Shown here: positions 19,478-28,894 of the stretch, piece after piece
How positions within the stretch are numbered: position 1 is the stretch's first letter
Layout of the letters: each line of letters opens with the position of its first letter
Assembly: GCA_001939145.1 (NCBI GenBank)
Contig: LSRX01001507.1
Span: 15,596 to 79,595 of the forward strand
From: Symbiodinium microadriaticum
Taxonomy: Eukaryota; Sar; Dinophyceae; Suessiales; Symbiodiniaceae
Direction: 5' to 3'
DNA: 64,000 nt
Notes under the pieces: model-generated
What the model was told of the DNA's origin: nothing
Database searches by the model: none
The model's input: the letters and a program-made list of their open reading frames with translations, nothing else
Position numbers and translations under genes: made by a program

Positions 19478-20695
19478 ATGGCTTCGTACACGGAGTCTGA
19501 GCCTGTCTTCACGAGCAGGTGTGAGGCTGTTGGCCTCCCGAGCGAAGCCGTCACTAAGCTGAAGGACTCAGGGATAAATACGCTGGCGAAAGTCGCTTTC
19601 GTTTCATCGTATGCTCCGGGAGCCTCCTCGGATGCTGAGCTCATCAAGGTTTTGGATGAGGCGCTGGGAAGTCCCAGCGATGCGGGACAAAAAGCCTCGT
19701 GGAGGAGGCTCTTCCACGAAGCCTACGCCGTCGCAACTCAGGAGCTGAAAGCGATGGCAGAGAGGCCGGATGAAGCTGGGCCGAGGAAGCTCTCCCAGCC
19801 AGAGAGGGCGGAGAGATATCGGAAAATCAAAGCGTCGGTGACAGGGATCGACATCCGAGAGAGGAATGAGCCTAGTGATGCTCTGCTTGACTTGTGTGTG
19901 GGCATCTACGAGGGAAACCGTCTGAAGTACGTTGCTTGGGATAGGTGCACTTCGAAGTCCCAAGAGCTCGCTTCAGATGCGAAGAAAGATAATATGCTTA
20001 CCTTGGACGCCCAGGGTCGCTTGAAGACAGAGTCCAAGAGTGACAGCATTCGTGCTGATACGAGTTCGGAGATTATGCTGCAGTTCGCATTGCTCCGAAG
20101 GGGGCTGGCTTTCGAGATGGCCAATCTCTTGGACTTCAAGCTGCATCGTCGTTGGGCGGAGAAGCTCATCGAAACAAGGATGACGGCTCAGAGCGAGTCG
20201 CATTCTCAGGTCACTTTCTCGCAGCTCGAAGCAGCAGACCGAAGACTTTTTCTGGAGTTAGCTGATCGTTCGCGAGATGGTGTCCAGGCGGGGCCCCTGG
20301 GGAGGCCGCTGGACGATGTGTTCGAAGACGTCACGAACCTCCCGGACGTCGTTCATCTGATGCAGCCTCTGCCTAAGGGTACAGGGAGTGGCAAAGTCGT
20401 TGATCCCCCGAGGCCTCGATTCACTCCCTACGATCGCTCACCGAAGGGCGGCAGAAAGGGCAAAGGCACTGGACGAGGGACTCCAAGGATGCCTCGAGAG
20501 TTGGTGGGATGCCGTGCATGCACCAACAAGGGCGAAGCGATATGCTTCGGGTATGGGCTCAAGACATGTACTGAGCAGGTGAAGAACGGGAGGTGTTCCC
20601 GTGGCCTCCACGTATGCGCAGTCCCGAAATGCGGGCTCACGCATCCTGCTCTGGATTGCCCTCACTACGCTTCTCTGAAGAAGGGAGGCTCGTGA
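19478..20695 (+). CDS. gag-like protein with C-terminal Cys/His cluster (element 2)
   Basis: A 405-residue homologue of the element 1 gag-like protein. It has a helical charged body with the shared tracts SQPERAERY and LLRRGLAFEM, then a Gly/Lys/Arg-rich segment (about 310-345, including GGRKGKGTGRG). It ends in a cysteine cluster (about 350-398): CRACTNKGE, C-x7-C-x8-C-x6-C-x4-C, then H and CPHY. This is likely RNA binding and zinc coordination, by analogy with retroviral-type nucleocapsids. ATG start at 19478. It ends only 24 bp before the polyprotein start, so re-initiation or separate messages are both possible. Confidence 0.7.
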   Translation: MASYTESEPVFTSRCEAVGLPSEAVTKLKDSGINTLAKVAFVSSYAPGASSDAELIKVLDEALGSPSDAGQKASWRRLFHEAYAVATQELKAMAERPDEAGPRKLSQPERAERYRKIKASVTGIDIRERNEPSDALLDLCVGIYEGNRLKYVAWDRCTSKSQELASDAKKDNMLTLDAQGRLKTESKSDSIRADTSSEIMLQFALLRRGLAFEMANLLDFKLHRRWAEKLIETRMTAQSESHSQVTFSQLEAADRRLFLELADRSRDGVQAGPLGRPLDDVFEDVTNLPDVVHLMQPLPKGTGSGKVVDPPRPRFTPYDRSPKGGRKGKGTGRGTPRMPRELVGCRACTNKGEAICFGYGLKTCTEQVKNGRCSRGLHVCAVPKCGLTHPALDCPHYASLKKGGS

Positions 20696-20719
20696 CTAGA
20701 GGAAGGTCACGACAGCGCG

Positions 20720-23700
20720 GTGGAGAAGCCGCGCCCAAGATCTGGAAGCGGGCCTGAGGGGGCTCGCTCACGGATAGCAGGAGCGAAGCGCCCTGCACCT
20801 GGGTCGACTGAGGAGTCGATCGCCAGTTCATCGTTTGACAAGCCAGACCGGTCGACTGAGGAGTCGATCGCCAGTTCGTCTTTTGACAAGCCAGCAAACG
20901 CCGAGTTGGAAGCTTTTTCTTGTACAGGACCTGAGCAATTTTCTGCAGCAGCTGCTTCAAAGTTCAACTTTGAGGTGCCCGATTTGGTAAGCCTTTGTGA
21001 CTTGCTGACCAGCGAGATCCCCGCGCGAGGTGGCGGTTATGGTGACGAGTTTGCTTGGAGCACAGGAGCCTATGTGCACGGAGGTGTTCATGGTTGTCGT
21101 CAACATCTCAGACAGTTTCCTGTGACTTCAGCTTTCTTGGCTAAGGTTTTCAGGTCGTGTCTCCCGGACGTTCCGTTTACGACTCTGTGCCTTTCCAAGG
21201 ATGTGAGGACTTCGTTACACCTGGACGCAAATAATGCCTTGGGTTTCTTGAACGGGGTTATTAGGGCTTCGCCTTTCGTTGACGGGGGAATTTGGGTCGA
21301 GTGCTCGTCTGGCTCCACGCCGTGTCCGGAGGACCCCTCGCGGTTAGGAAAGGTTCTTAACTTCAGCAGTGGAGCCATTGTGTTTGACCCGCATCAAAAG
21401 CATTTAACCATGCCTTGGACTCGTGGGCCTCGCGTGGTCTTGATTGGTTTTGTCGTCAAAGCCCCCGAAGCCATGCCGCAGGACGTAGTGCGTGAACTCG
21501 ACATTGCAGGTTTTCATGTTCCTGCGCATGACACTGCAACGACTCTCACCGGTGGTGTGCATCATGACCCTGCTTCTTTGGGTTTAGGTCCCGGCGCCCC
21601 TAGGGTTACCCCAAAGCCTTGCTCGGTCAAAGCAGGAGAGCCGCTCTTCATACAGCTTTGTGCAGGCGACGGCCTCCTTTCGGCTCTGGTGAGCGATCGC
21701 GGGTTTGCAACTTTAGCCGTCGATTTTTGGAGGAGTCGCTCTAAACCGTATGTGCATGTTGTCGGCCTTGACTTGACTTTGCCATCCTCATGGGAATACC
21801 TGACGACCGTGTTACGCACCAGGCAAGTGGCTCACGTGTATGCCACACCTCCCACAAGCACGACTGTCATGCCCAAGCCACGCGCTAATCAAGGTGTGTC
21901 TCTCTTACGAGACTCGGCGAATCCCTGGGGCGTGCCGGAGTGTTCATCGCTGGATTCGGCTCGTTTGCAGTCTGCGAATCGCATTTTCATTCAGCTTGCT
22001 TCGTTCTGTGACTTGGCACGCAAGCTCGGCATCCCTTTCACGGTCGAGCATCCCTGCGATTCTTGGCTCTGGCGCTTGCCCCCTTTCCTCGAACTTCGTG
22101 ACGCGCTTTCGTCTTCAGTCGTGCAGCTCGGTTTCTGCGGGTCTCGTATCGCGAAGGCAGCCATTCTGTCGACTGCGCCTTTCCTGAAAGAGTTGTGTGT
22201 CTCGCCCGGACAGGGCCCAGGTCGGAATACCGACCAGCACAAGCTTTTCTGTTTGCATTTCGCTGACTTGCTGAAGTCCTCTTCAGGTGTGCAGCCCGCC
22301 TTACCTTTGCCCTCACTGTCCGAGGTCCGTGCTGCTGCTCATGCCCAACCTAAGGTTTCGAAGCGGCCGCCTTTGATTCCAGAGTTCGAGTATACACAAC
22401 GCATCCGTTGCACTGCCGCTCCTCCCTTGAATGACAAGAACCAGCTAAAGATTGCGTGGCAAGGCGTCCCGGCCAAGGCTCGTCTGCTGCGTTCTTTTGT
22501 GTGTAAAGGGGGTGACCCTGCAAGTCAGCAGCAGAGCGAGGTGCGTGAGTTGATTTTTGGAGTTTTCAGAGAACCTGTAAAGTGTGTTTACCAAGCAATT
22601 GCATTGCAACACCCTTTTGATTCAGCGAGGGCTATTCCGGATCGCATTCTTAGGGTTCTTTTTGCCACCTTGACTAGGGGTCCCTTGGTCGTGATGAAAG
22701 ATCGTCTCAGAACCCTTCAGACTTGGACCTCGTGGGCCAAGGAGCTTGAGTCGGCTGAAATCGCTTTGCATGCATCCTTGCACCCTTCGGTGCAAAAGGT
22801 CTTGAAAGGAAAAAGACTGCTCCTCTTGAACCGCATTGCCGAATCCTTGGAGTGGCCTGACCGTAACCTCCACCGTGACTTGTGCAAAGGTTTCGACCTC
22901 TCGGGAGTTCTGGAACCCACAGGTGTGTTCGAGCCGGACCACAAACCCCCTTGTGCGTCGATCGAGCAATTCTGGGATGCGGCTGATGTTCTTAAAGGGC
23001 AGCTTTGGGACAGAGTTAAGTCCCAGAGACCTCAGGACTATGACGAGGCAGTGTCCGAGATCACCAACGGGGAGACCGACGCGCCAGGCGGGAAAGGCTG
23101 GCTCGAAGGACCTTTCTCTTGGTCCGAGCTTGAGTCCCGCTTCAACGGGCAGTGGATGCCGTGCAGACGTTTCGCAGTGTGGCAAGGCAAGTGGAGAGCC
23201 ATTGATGATTTGAGTGAGTCAGGCCTCAATTCCACGTTCGGCTGTCATGAGAAAATACCTCTTCGAGCTCTCGATGAGATTATTTGGATTTGCACTCGCA
23301 TCATGCAAGCCGCTGCAGCCCGAGGTGAGGTCACTTTCACTTTGAGCAGCGGCCAGGTTTTGCGAGGGAAGCTCCATTCCTTTTGGCACGACCGTGAGAA
23401 GATTAGGCCTGTATCAACGACGTTCGATTTGAAATCTGCTTATAAGCAGTTCCCTTTGTCGCCCAGCGAGCAGTGCAAGGCGGTCATCATTGTGAAGCAT
23501 CCAGGACAATCTGAGCCTGTGGGGTATGTGTGCAGGACTTTGCCCTTCGGAGCAAGAGGATCCGTGCTGCACTTTAACCGTGTATCCACGTTGCTGCAGA
23601 GGATTCTTCACGAAGTGAACGTCTTGACCTCCTTGTATTATGACGACTACCCAGTCGTCACACCTGCTTTCCTAAGTGCCAACACGGCTTCAATCTTCGG

Positions 23701-24634
23701 ATCGGTGATGCGACTTCTGGGTTTCAAGATTGCCGATGATAAGGATAAACCTTTTTCGTCCCAATCTGAGACTTTGGGCGTTGTCGTTGACACTTCGGAC
23801 GATGAGCTTCGTTGCGTTCGGGTGTCCAACAAGAAATCCAGATCGGACGGCATTGCAACGGCGATAGATGAGGTTATGACCAAGGGAAGTGCGTCTCCGA
23901 AGGAGTTGCCCTCGCTCTTCGGTCGTCTTCAGTTCGCTGAGGCTCAGATCCTGGGCAGGATGGGACGCTTGGCACTTCACGATCTTCGCGAGCTCGAGAG
24001 GTCGTCTGCAGCCCAGGTTCCCCTTAAGGCAAAACACCTTGAAGCTCTGCAGCTTCTTAAGGATAGGGTCACTTCGCAGCTCCCAAGGAGTGTGTCTGCA
24101 AGCAGAGCGGAATCGCCCATCGTAATTTTCACCGATGGCTGTTTTGAGCCTGAGGCTGATCTACCTGCAGGGGTAGGGGGGGTCATGTTCATGCATGGCG
24201 AGCGTGACGCCCTTAAGGTCCGTGCTTTTGGTTCGGTCGTGCCTAGTTTCCTTTTGGATACTTGGCACGCTCAAGGTAAGCGACACCTCATCGGCCAGGT
24301 GGAAATGTTCGCGGTGTTACTTGCGAGAGCTTGCTGGGCACCTTACATCAACGGTTCGAGAGTGATTTACTTTGTGGACCACAGCGGAGTCTTGAGTGCG
24401 TGCATAAGTGGCTGCTCTCGTGAAGAAACCTGGAGGAAGCTGCTGTGTGCTTTCGAAAAAGCCGACGCCGTTCCAGCACTGCAGTGGTTCAGCAGAGTCC
24501 CATCGCACTCGAACATCTCAGATGGGCCATCGAGAGGCAGATGGTCTGAACTTTTACAGTTGTTCCCGGAGTGTTGCATTGACGACCCTACGTGCCCCTT
24601 GACAGGGCTGCCTCTCAAACGCTTCACCTCTTGA
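20720..24634 (+). CDS. polyprotein: dioxygenase-like, methyltransferase-like, RT, RNase H (element 2)
   Basis: A 1304-residue polyprotein, 223 longer than its element 1 counterpart. Residues about 90-260 resemble a TET/JBP-type 2-oxoglutarate/Fe(II) dioxygenase: SLHLDANN with HxD at H167/D169, GGIWVE, then VFDPHQKHLTMPW (H225 or H228) and GPRVVLIGF with R238 as possible 2OG ligand. A methyltransferase-like domain follows (about 308-520): IQLCAGDG (near 310), then TPPTSTT where the cytosine-methyltransferase Cys is T379, and VEHP (near 441), so it is probably catalytically dead. RT: RAIDDLSES (near 825), FDLKSAYKQFPLS (near 901), LPFGARG (near 940) and YYDD (near 973). RNase H: FTDGCFE (near 1135), a Glu in GQVEMF (near 1194), FVDHSG (near 1218) and ISDGPSRG (near 1268). 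The dioxygenase call is by eye. Confidence 0.8.
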   Translation: MEKPRPRSGSGPEGARSRIAGAKRPAPGSTEESIASSSFDKPDRSTEESIASSSFDKPANAELEAFSCTGPEQFSAAAASKFNFEVPDLVSLCDLLTSEIPARGGGYGDEFAWSTGAYVHGGVHGCRQHLRQFPVTSAFLAKVFRSCLPDVPFTTLCLSKDVRTSLHLDANNALGFLNGVIRASPFVDGGIWVECSSGSTPCPEDPSRLGKVLNFSSGAIVFDPHQKHLTMPWTRGPRVVLIGFVVKAPEAMPQDVVRELDIAGFHVPAHDTATTLTGGVHHDPASLGLGPGAPRVTPKPCSVKAGEPLFIQLCAGDGLLSALVSDRGFATLAVDFWRSRSKPYVHVVGLDLTLPSSWEYLTTVLRTRQVAHVYATPPTSTTVMPKPRANQGVSLLRDSANPWGVPECSSLDSARLQSANRIFIQLASFCDLARKLGIPFTVEHPCDSWLWRLPPFLELRDALSSSVVQLGFCGSRIAKAAILSTAPFLKELCVSPGQGPGRNTDQHKLFCLHFADLLKSSSGVQPALPLPSLSEVRAAAHAQPKVSKRPPLIPEFEYTQRIRCTAAPPLNDKNQLKIAWQGVPAKARLLRSFVCKGGDPASQQQSEVRELIFGVFREPVKCVYQAIALQHPFDSARAIPDRILRVLFATLTRGPLVVMKDRLRTLQTWTSWAKELESAEIALHASLHPSVQKVLKGKRLLLLNRIAESLEWPDRNLHRDLCKGFDLSGVLEPTGVFEPDHKPPCASIEQFWDAADVLKGQLWDRVKSQRPQDYDEAVSEITNGETDAPGGKGWLEGPFSWSELESRFNGQWMPCRRFAVWQGKWRAIDDLSESGLNSTFGCHEKIPLRALDEIIWICTRIMQAAAARGEVTFTLSSGQVLRGKLHSFWHDREKIRPVSTTFDLKSAYKQFPLSPSEQCKAVIIVKHPGQSEPVGYVCRTLPFGARGSVLHFNRVSTLLQRILHEVNVLTSLYYDDYPVVTPAFLSANTASIFGSVMRLLGFKIADDKDKPFSSQSETLGVVVDTSDDELRCVRVSNKKSRSDGIATAIDEVMTKGSASPKELPSLFGRLQFAEAQILGRMGRLALHDLRELERSSAAQVPLKAKHLEALQLLKDRVTSQLPRSVSASRAESPIVIFTDGCFEPEADLPAGVGGVMFMHGERDALKVRAFGSVVPSFLLDTWHAQGKRHLIGQVEMFAVLLARACWAPYINGSRVIYFVDHSGVLSACISGCSREETWRKLLCAFEKADAVPALQWFSRVPSHSNISDGPSRGRWSELLQLFPECCIDDPTCPLTGLPLKRFTS
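20803..20895 (+). repeat. in-frame 48-bp tandem duplication in polyprotein N-terminus
   Basis: Units begin at 20803 and 20851 and encode STEESIASSSFDKP twice in a row, with two or three base differences. It lies in the disordered N-terminal segment before the dioxygenase-like domain. Confidence 0.9.
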
Positions 24635-24906
24635 GCTGTCAATTGGGGGAGCAAAGTGCTCACGAGGCGAAGTGTCTCTCATGGCGATGTGCCATCTTGT
24701 GTATGCGTGCTGCTGCACTCGTGTGTACCCCTTTTGACGCTCGGCGAGAAAAATGAAGGAGTCCGTTGCTCAGCTGTGCTTTCCAACATGTCAGTGCCAA
24801 CTTCATGTGACAGACTCATGTTGGTCCTTCGCAAGTTTTCGAGCTTCCTTTCGAGTTATTTGAATCAGACCTTAAAGGCGAATCGTAAAAAGAAGGCGCC
24901 CGACGG

Positions 24907-25825
24907 GGACTGGTTCTCAACTTTGATAAGTGTGAACACTTAGCGTTGAACTCCTCTCAACGAGTGTATTATGATCCACAATATCTGCCCACACAGGTGG
25001 ACGATCTCCGCGTCCCTGTGCCGGACGCGGTCAAATATTTAGGGGTATACCTTGACCCCAAATCCAGCAACCATCAAAACGTCTCCACTAGGATTTCCAG
25101 AGCTATGGAGGCTTCAAAGAAGCTTCATCCTTTGATGCAGCATGGACTCCTCCCTCCTAATTGGAAACTGCTGGTATATAGATCAGTAGTACAGTCCATT
25201 CTCATCTATGCTATGGATAGTCTCCTGCTCATGCCAGCACAACTCACGAAGATGGACTGAGTGCATTACAAATGCCTCAGACGTATTTTCAAAATTAAAT
25301 CCTCATACTATCATAGGGTTATTAACCCATCCTCTTTGCCTTGTTCGAACCAGTATCTGGCGGAATTGGCCTTTAGTTCGCGCAGAGTCATCTCCCCTTC
25401 CCAGTTATACTCCCAAAATCGCCTTAATTTGCTTGGCCACTTATATAGGCATCCTGATTCATTGGAGACGCTGGCCACGTTCATGCCCTCAGCTGCCTAT
25501 AGGCACACTAGAGGAGCAAACAGAGTGGGACGCCCCAAACCCCACTGGGCGGAGTCTTGCCTCGTAGAGGCCTCCCGCCGCATCAGTTTTCTCCACTCTG
25601 ATAACCCTCCTCCCCATTCTTTGATCGATCATGAATTTTACGCCATACCGAAAGCAGCGGGATGTGGATGGACAATACTCCCCTTTATCGCCAAGTCTCT
25701 GCAGTTGCCAGAAATAGAGCATCTTGGGTTCCGGTTGTTAATAAGCCAAGCCGTAAAACCTCGCAGCGTTCTTGAAAGGTCGGAGCAGACGGGACCTAAC
25801 TTGGGCCCTGCGCTTGCAAAAAAAA
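24907..25825 (+). pseudogene. LINE ORF2, 3' part (C-terminal RT region)
   Basis: The continuation of the LINE ORF2 after the nested element, starting GLVLNFDKCEHLALNSS and including VKYLGVYLDP (the usual post-YADD K-Y-L-G motif) and the thumb-like RISRAMEASKKL. An in-frame TGA at 25258-25260 separates LTKMD from VHYKCLRRIFKI, which otherwise read through in one frame. Further on, LLGHLYRHPD and GRPKPHWAE are typical of LINE C-termini. Near 25760 the better frame seems to change (ending TWALRLQKKF instead of LGPALAKKI), suggesting a frameshift. The coding sequence runs straight into the A-tract. Confidence 0.8.
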
Positions 25826-25837
25826 TTTAGGGTAAGG
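25825..25837 (+). repeat. target-site duplication, right copy (LINE)
   Basis: ATTTAGGGTAAGG, identical to 13705-13717, placed right after the eight-A tail (25818-25825; one A is shared). Confidence 0.8.
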
Positions 25838-26404
25838 CTTGACAATTAAGATGCAGGTTTGAGAAGGCTCAATGTTCGGGTACGCGTGCACGGCGAGTGA
25901 TCCGGCGCCCCACCAATGCTGTGCATGCGCCCAAAATGTACGTCCCCCAAAATGTACGTCAACGCAGGCCATTATCAGGGAGCAGAACCACCAGGGAGAC
26001 CTGCGGTTGCATTCAGGGCACTCGTGCAGATTTGAAGGCATGCGCCCTTTGCGCGAGATACTAAAATTCTGCATCCTCCCATTATGAGTGTCCATCGGAA
26101 GCTCAAGGATGAGAGTTTTTCATGCAAGTCCGTGCCTCGATATCCACGTTTTCGATCTTGTTCTTTCGTGAGTGTGCCGTAATGCAGAGGCCCTAAATCT
26201 TACCCTCGAACAATGCCAAGTCTGAATCTCATCGCGTCGGTCGCAGCCCGGAAATGGTCCAGCATTTCACCTGCTTTGCTGATGCCTGTTTTCCAAGGAG
26301 GTCAAGGTATTCGGAAGTTGCGCGACAAGCTTCCGACCCCCCCAAAGACCGGAAGAGAAAACCCCGAAAACAGCAGAAACGCACAAAAGTAATCCATGCG
26401 CTAG
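25838..26404. other. host DNA right of the LINE, no gene seen
   Basis: This is where the locus left of 13705 should resume. There is a short direct repeat, CCCAAAATGTACGTC, at about 25931 and 25946. No ORF or exon stands out. Confidence 0.5.
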
Positions 26405-26630
26405 CACAAACACGCAAGCAAGATGTTATCACAGTAGTGGATAATGCGGCTTGACAATAGGTTTCAGCAAGCTGACCTTGCACAAACAAGCATGCAAGAT
26501 GTTGTCACAGAAGTGGATAATGGCTTGAGAACACGTTTCCGCAAGGTGACGCTGCACAAACAAGCATGCAAGATGTTTTTTCCCAATTTTGTGGGTTGTG
26601 TGGCTCGACAATGCATTTCCGAAAGGTGAT
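26405..26630. repeat. tandem repeat, about 75-bp unit, three copies
   Basis: Units start with CACAAACA(A/C)GCA(T/A)GCAAGATGTT at 26405, 26481 and 26555. The first two copies are similar over their whole length (GTGGATAATG, then TTTC(A/C)GCAAG). The third diverges after GATGTT and rejoins at CGACAATGCATTTCCG. Confidence 0.8.
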
Positions 26631-28654
26631 TGGGGCCTGAAACCTCAGCGTCCAGCGTCTCTTTAAACTCGAAGCCCAAAACCCAATAGCCATGTTCACC
26701 GTCTTTGTGTCATGGTGAACAGAGGTAGCAAGTAGTGAAGCATTTACACTGGAGCGGGGCCTTCCCGAGGGTTCGTTTAGAGGCCTCTTGTTCATCTTTC
26801 CAAGATGGCCATAAACGATCAGATTTTTGGGCATGTAGCGTTCAGGGTTTCGGCCATGGCATGCAAGGCCCTGCCAAGAAGCAGTCATTGTAAGTCGACC
26901 GGCCTTCCCTTGCCTGCCTTGGGGGTTGAAAAGGTTGTAGGATGAGTCTCGAGGCAAGTCTCCGCATAGATCAACGATCAACTCGTTCTTGGAAGGAGTT
27001 GGATTTTGTCGAGCCGTCTTTGTGCAATGTACGCTCCACAATCTTTCTACCGGTGTAAGTCTCACTACTCAGTGCGGGCATGCTGGCCACTAGTGACTTC
27101 TGGAAGGAAACGGAGCCGTCTGCTGGGATCCGAGGCGCCTGGTTTCAGGGAGTGGTTAATTGTCAGCGACTGTTTGGAAACATGCATGTAAGTCCGGCGA
27201 GGCCGATCGCTCAGCATTAGCCGTTGCAACTTGTTGGCCCATTTGCAGCTGATGCAAGGTCGTGCCTTTCCTGGGAAGGCGCCCAGTACACGAGACAACA
27301 GTCTGATTGGGAAAACACTGGCAGAGCGGCGTGTTGCACTGGGTCCGTCAGCATTCGATAATGGCCATGTATCACTATTCGTGTGTGCATACATTTACAT
27401 CACAGGTAGTTCAATTGGAAGTTTTGTCCGTTACGCAAGAGTAATGTTCGGAAACAACTTGCCGAATTTGCCCTTATCTTTCAGGGTTCTCTGCATGACT
27501 GCGCAAGGCGGTTTAGTGCGAGGTGCTTGCATATTTGCGCGGGATGGTTGTATTGATGAGTCAGGGCGATGAGTAGATGGAGGCTAAGTAGATGGGTGGT
27601 CAGTCCTGCGCAGATGGTTGCTCCGATAGGCAAGTGTCAAAGCGCAGCAACATGTTTAAATCTGGGAACCGGGATTTAATCCCGGCGTGTCTCAAGCCAT
27701 GGTCGTCTGTGTCAGCTGCGGAACTTGACGTGAGCACGGTTCTGTGATGGTCCGCGTGATTCCAACTATGGTTGTCAGATTTTGCCAGTTGACTTGTAGC
27801 GGTAAGTTCGCATGACTTGGCAAGGCTTTTGGAAACGCTTCGCGAACACACATGCTGCCCTTCCACGACGCTGTCCCAGCCATCAAGAAGCTCAGAATCT
27901 TCATGCAACCTCCTGGATGAGAACAGATGCACTCGAACAGGACGTGGTTCGAACATCGTTGGTATATGATCATGCTCCACGAAAGACTCCGGAACATTGT
28001 ACTGTGTTGTCATTTTTATCCTATAACCGCAAGATTGAAGCAGCTTGTCGTACAACTCTCCGCTCTCCTCGGCACGGCATGAAGTGAGACAGCACGGAAT
28101 GAATTAGTCCAGTCAATTGCAAAACCGAGTAGCGGTGTCTATACCCGTAGCAAGCAACTTAAAACCTTCGCAGTTCATCCATCTGTTTATATATGTCTAC
28201 ATGTTGTAGGTGTAGCCTGAACGAAGATGCGAACGCGAGCTGTGCCGTTTGCTCCGGCCATCACCCTTCAGTCTCCGAGGACCGGGGGCCCAAAGCAGGT
28301 TTTGGGGTTGATTAATATCGGGGCCGGAAATATTAGTAATCGCATCATACCTTGATAGTTGTATTTTAAACCCCCGTATACTTCTGGTCTAATATAATAT
28401 GCGCACTCCCCGCAAAGTCTTACCCTAGTTCTTAAGGCCCCTATATTACATTGGTTTCACGTCCTTGACGGTCTTAGCACACCACGAGGGCTGAGGACGG
28501 GCACCTACGTTTTACCCGCTTCGTGCAACGCCCTGACTCTGAACTCCAAACCTAAGTTTCTAATCCTTAAACACCTACCCCCCAGACCCTGAACTCAAAC
28601 CCTATGAAATGCAGGCCGGACAGGGCTCGTAGGCTTTGCACTTTTCTTTTGCAG
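26631..28654. other. mostly non-coding, weak exon candidates only
   Basis: There are two coding-like stretches and no firm gene. On the minus strand, 26690-27030 contains SKNELIVDLCGDLPRDSSYN. On the + strand, after a CAG at 27246-27248, 27249-27390 contains RAFPGKAPSTRDNSLIGKTL. Neither has a clear partner exon. Confidence 0.3.
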
Positions 28655-28894
28655 GGTTCCGGGATGATGGTCTGTTGGCTAGGGTCTGGAGCGCCATGTG
28701 GGGCCCCTTCTAGGGGCAGAAGCTCGCGAAGCTTTTTATCCAAAGTACAAAAATCAAAAATCCAACCTCGAAAGCCGCACAAAGCTTCTTCTTCGGGTCC
28801 GACCTTGCAACAGTCCCCTTCCCGTCCCGACAAAAAGGCATCACAACCAGCAAACACCTCAAAGGCTGCTCCAGCGGCCGAGGCCCAGTGGTAG
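28655..28894 (+). CDS. terminal exon of an unrecognised Lys/Pro/Ser-rich protein
   Basis: A pyrimidine-rich acceptor (CTTTTCTTTTGCAG|G, with AG at 28653-28654) opens an 80-codon frame to a TAG at 28892-28894. The peptide is Lys/Pro/Ser-rich and probably disordered: KVQKSKIQPRKPHKASSSGP, then SRPDKKASQPANTSKAAPAA. The AG|G acceptor matches the other introns read in this window. Upstream exons were not found. The product is unknown and the exon could be a remnant. Confidence 0.35.
   Translation, partial: GSGMMVCWLGSGAPCGAPSRGRSSRSFLSKVQKSKIQPRKPHKASSSGPTLQQSPSRPDKKASQPANTSKAAPAAEAQW

Larger units (their letters stand above)
17310..24906 (+). mobile_element. YR retrotransposon, element 2, nested in LINE RT domain
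   Basis: About 7.6 kb separates the LINE residues LIQ (ending 17309) from the LINE residues GLVLNFDKCEHLALNSS (from about 24907). The gene order is the same as in element 1: YR (17620-19092), gag-like (19478-20695), polyprotein (20720-24634). The protein sequences are clearly related but diverged, so the two copies belong to distinct families. Only about 270 bp lie between the polyprotein stop and the LINE, and I see no repeat-spacer-repeat terminus as in element 1, so the 3' terminus is either shorter, of another type, or lost. Both junctions are uncertain by about 15 bp. No target duplication is evident, as expected for YR integration. Confidence 0.8.
13718..25825 (+). mobile_element. LINE (non-LTR retrotransposon) interrupted by YR element 2
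   Basis: A non-LTR retrotransposon of about 4.5 kb once the nested element is subtracted: 13718 to about 17309 plus about 24907-25825. It has ORF1 (13757-14437), an overlapping ORF2 with AP-type endonuclease, RNase H and RT, an eight-base A-tract (25818-25825) and a 13-bp target duplication on both sides. Both ends are therefore present and the copy is full length. There is almost no 3' untranslated region. It is now dead: the RT frame is interrupted by the YR element, the 3' part has an in-frame TGA at 25258-25260, and the reading frame seems to shift near 25760. Confidence 0.85.

Noticed and set aside
25258..25260. TGA as a recoded sense codon in the LINE
   Set aside because: No other in-frame TGA is read through in the window's intact ORFs. 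A premature stop in a dead copy is simpler.
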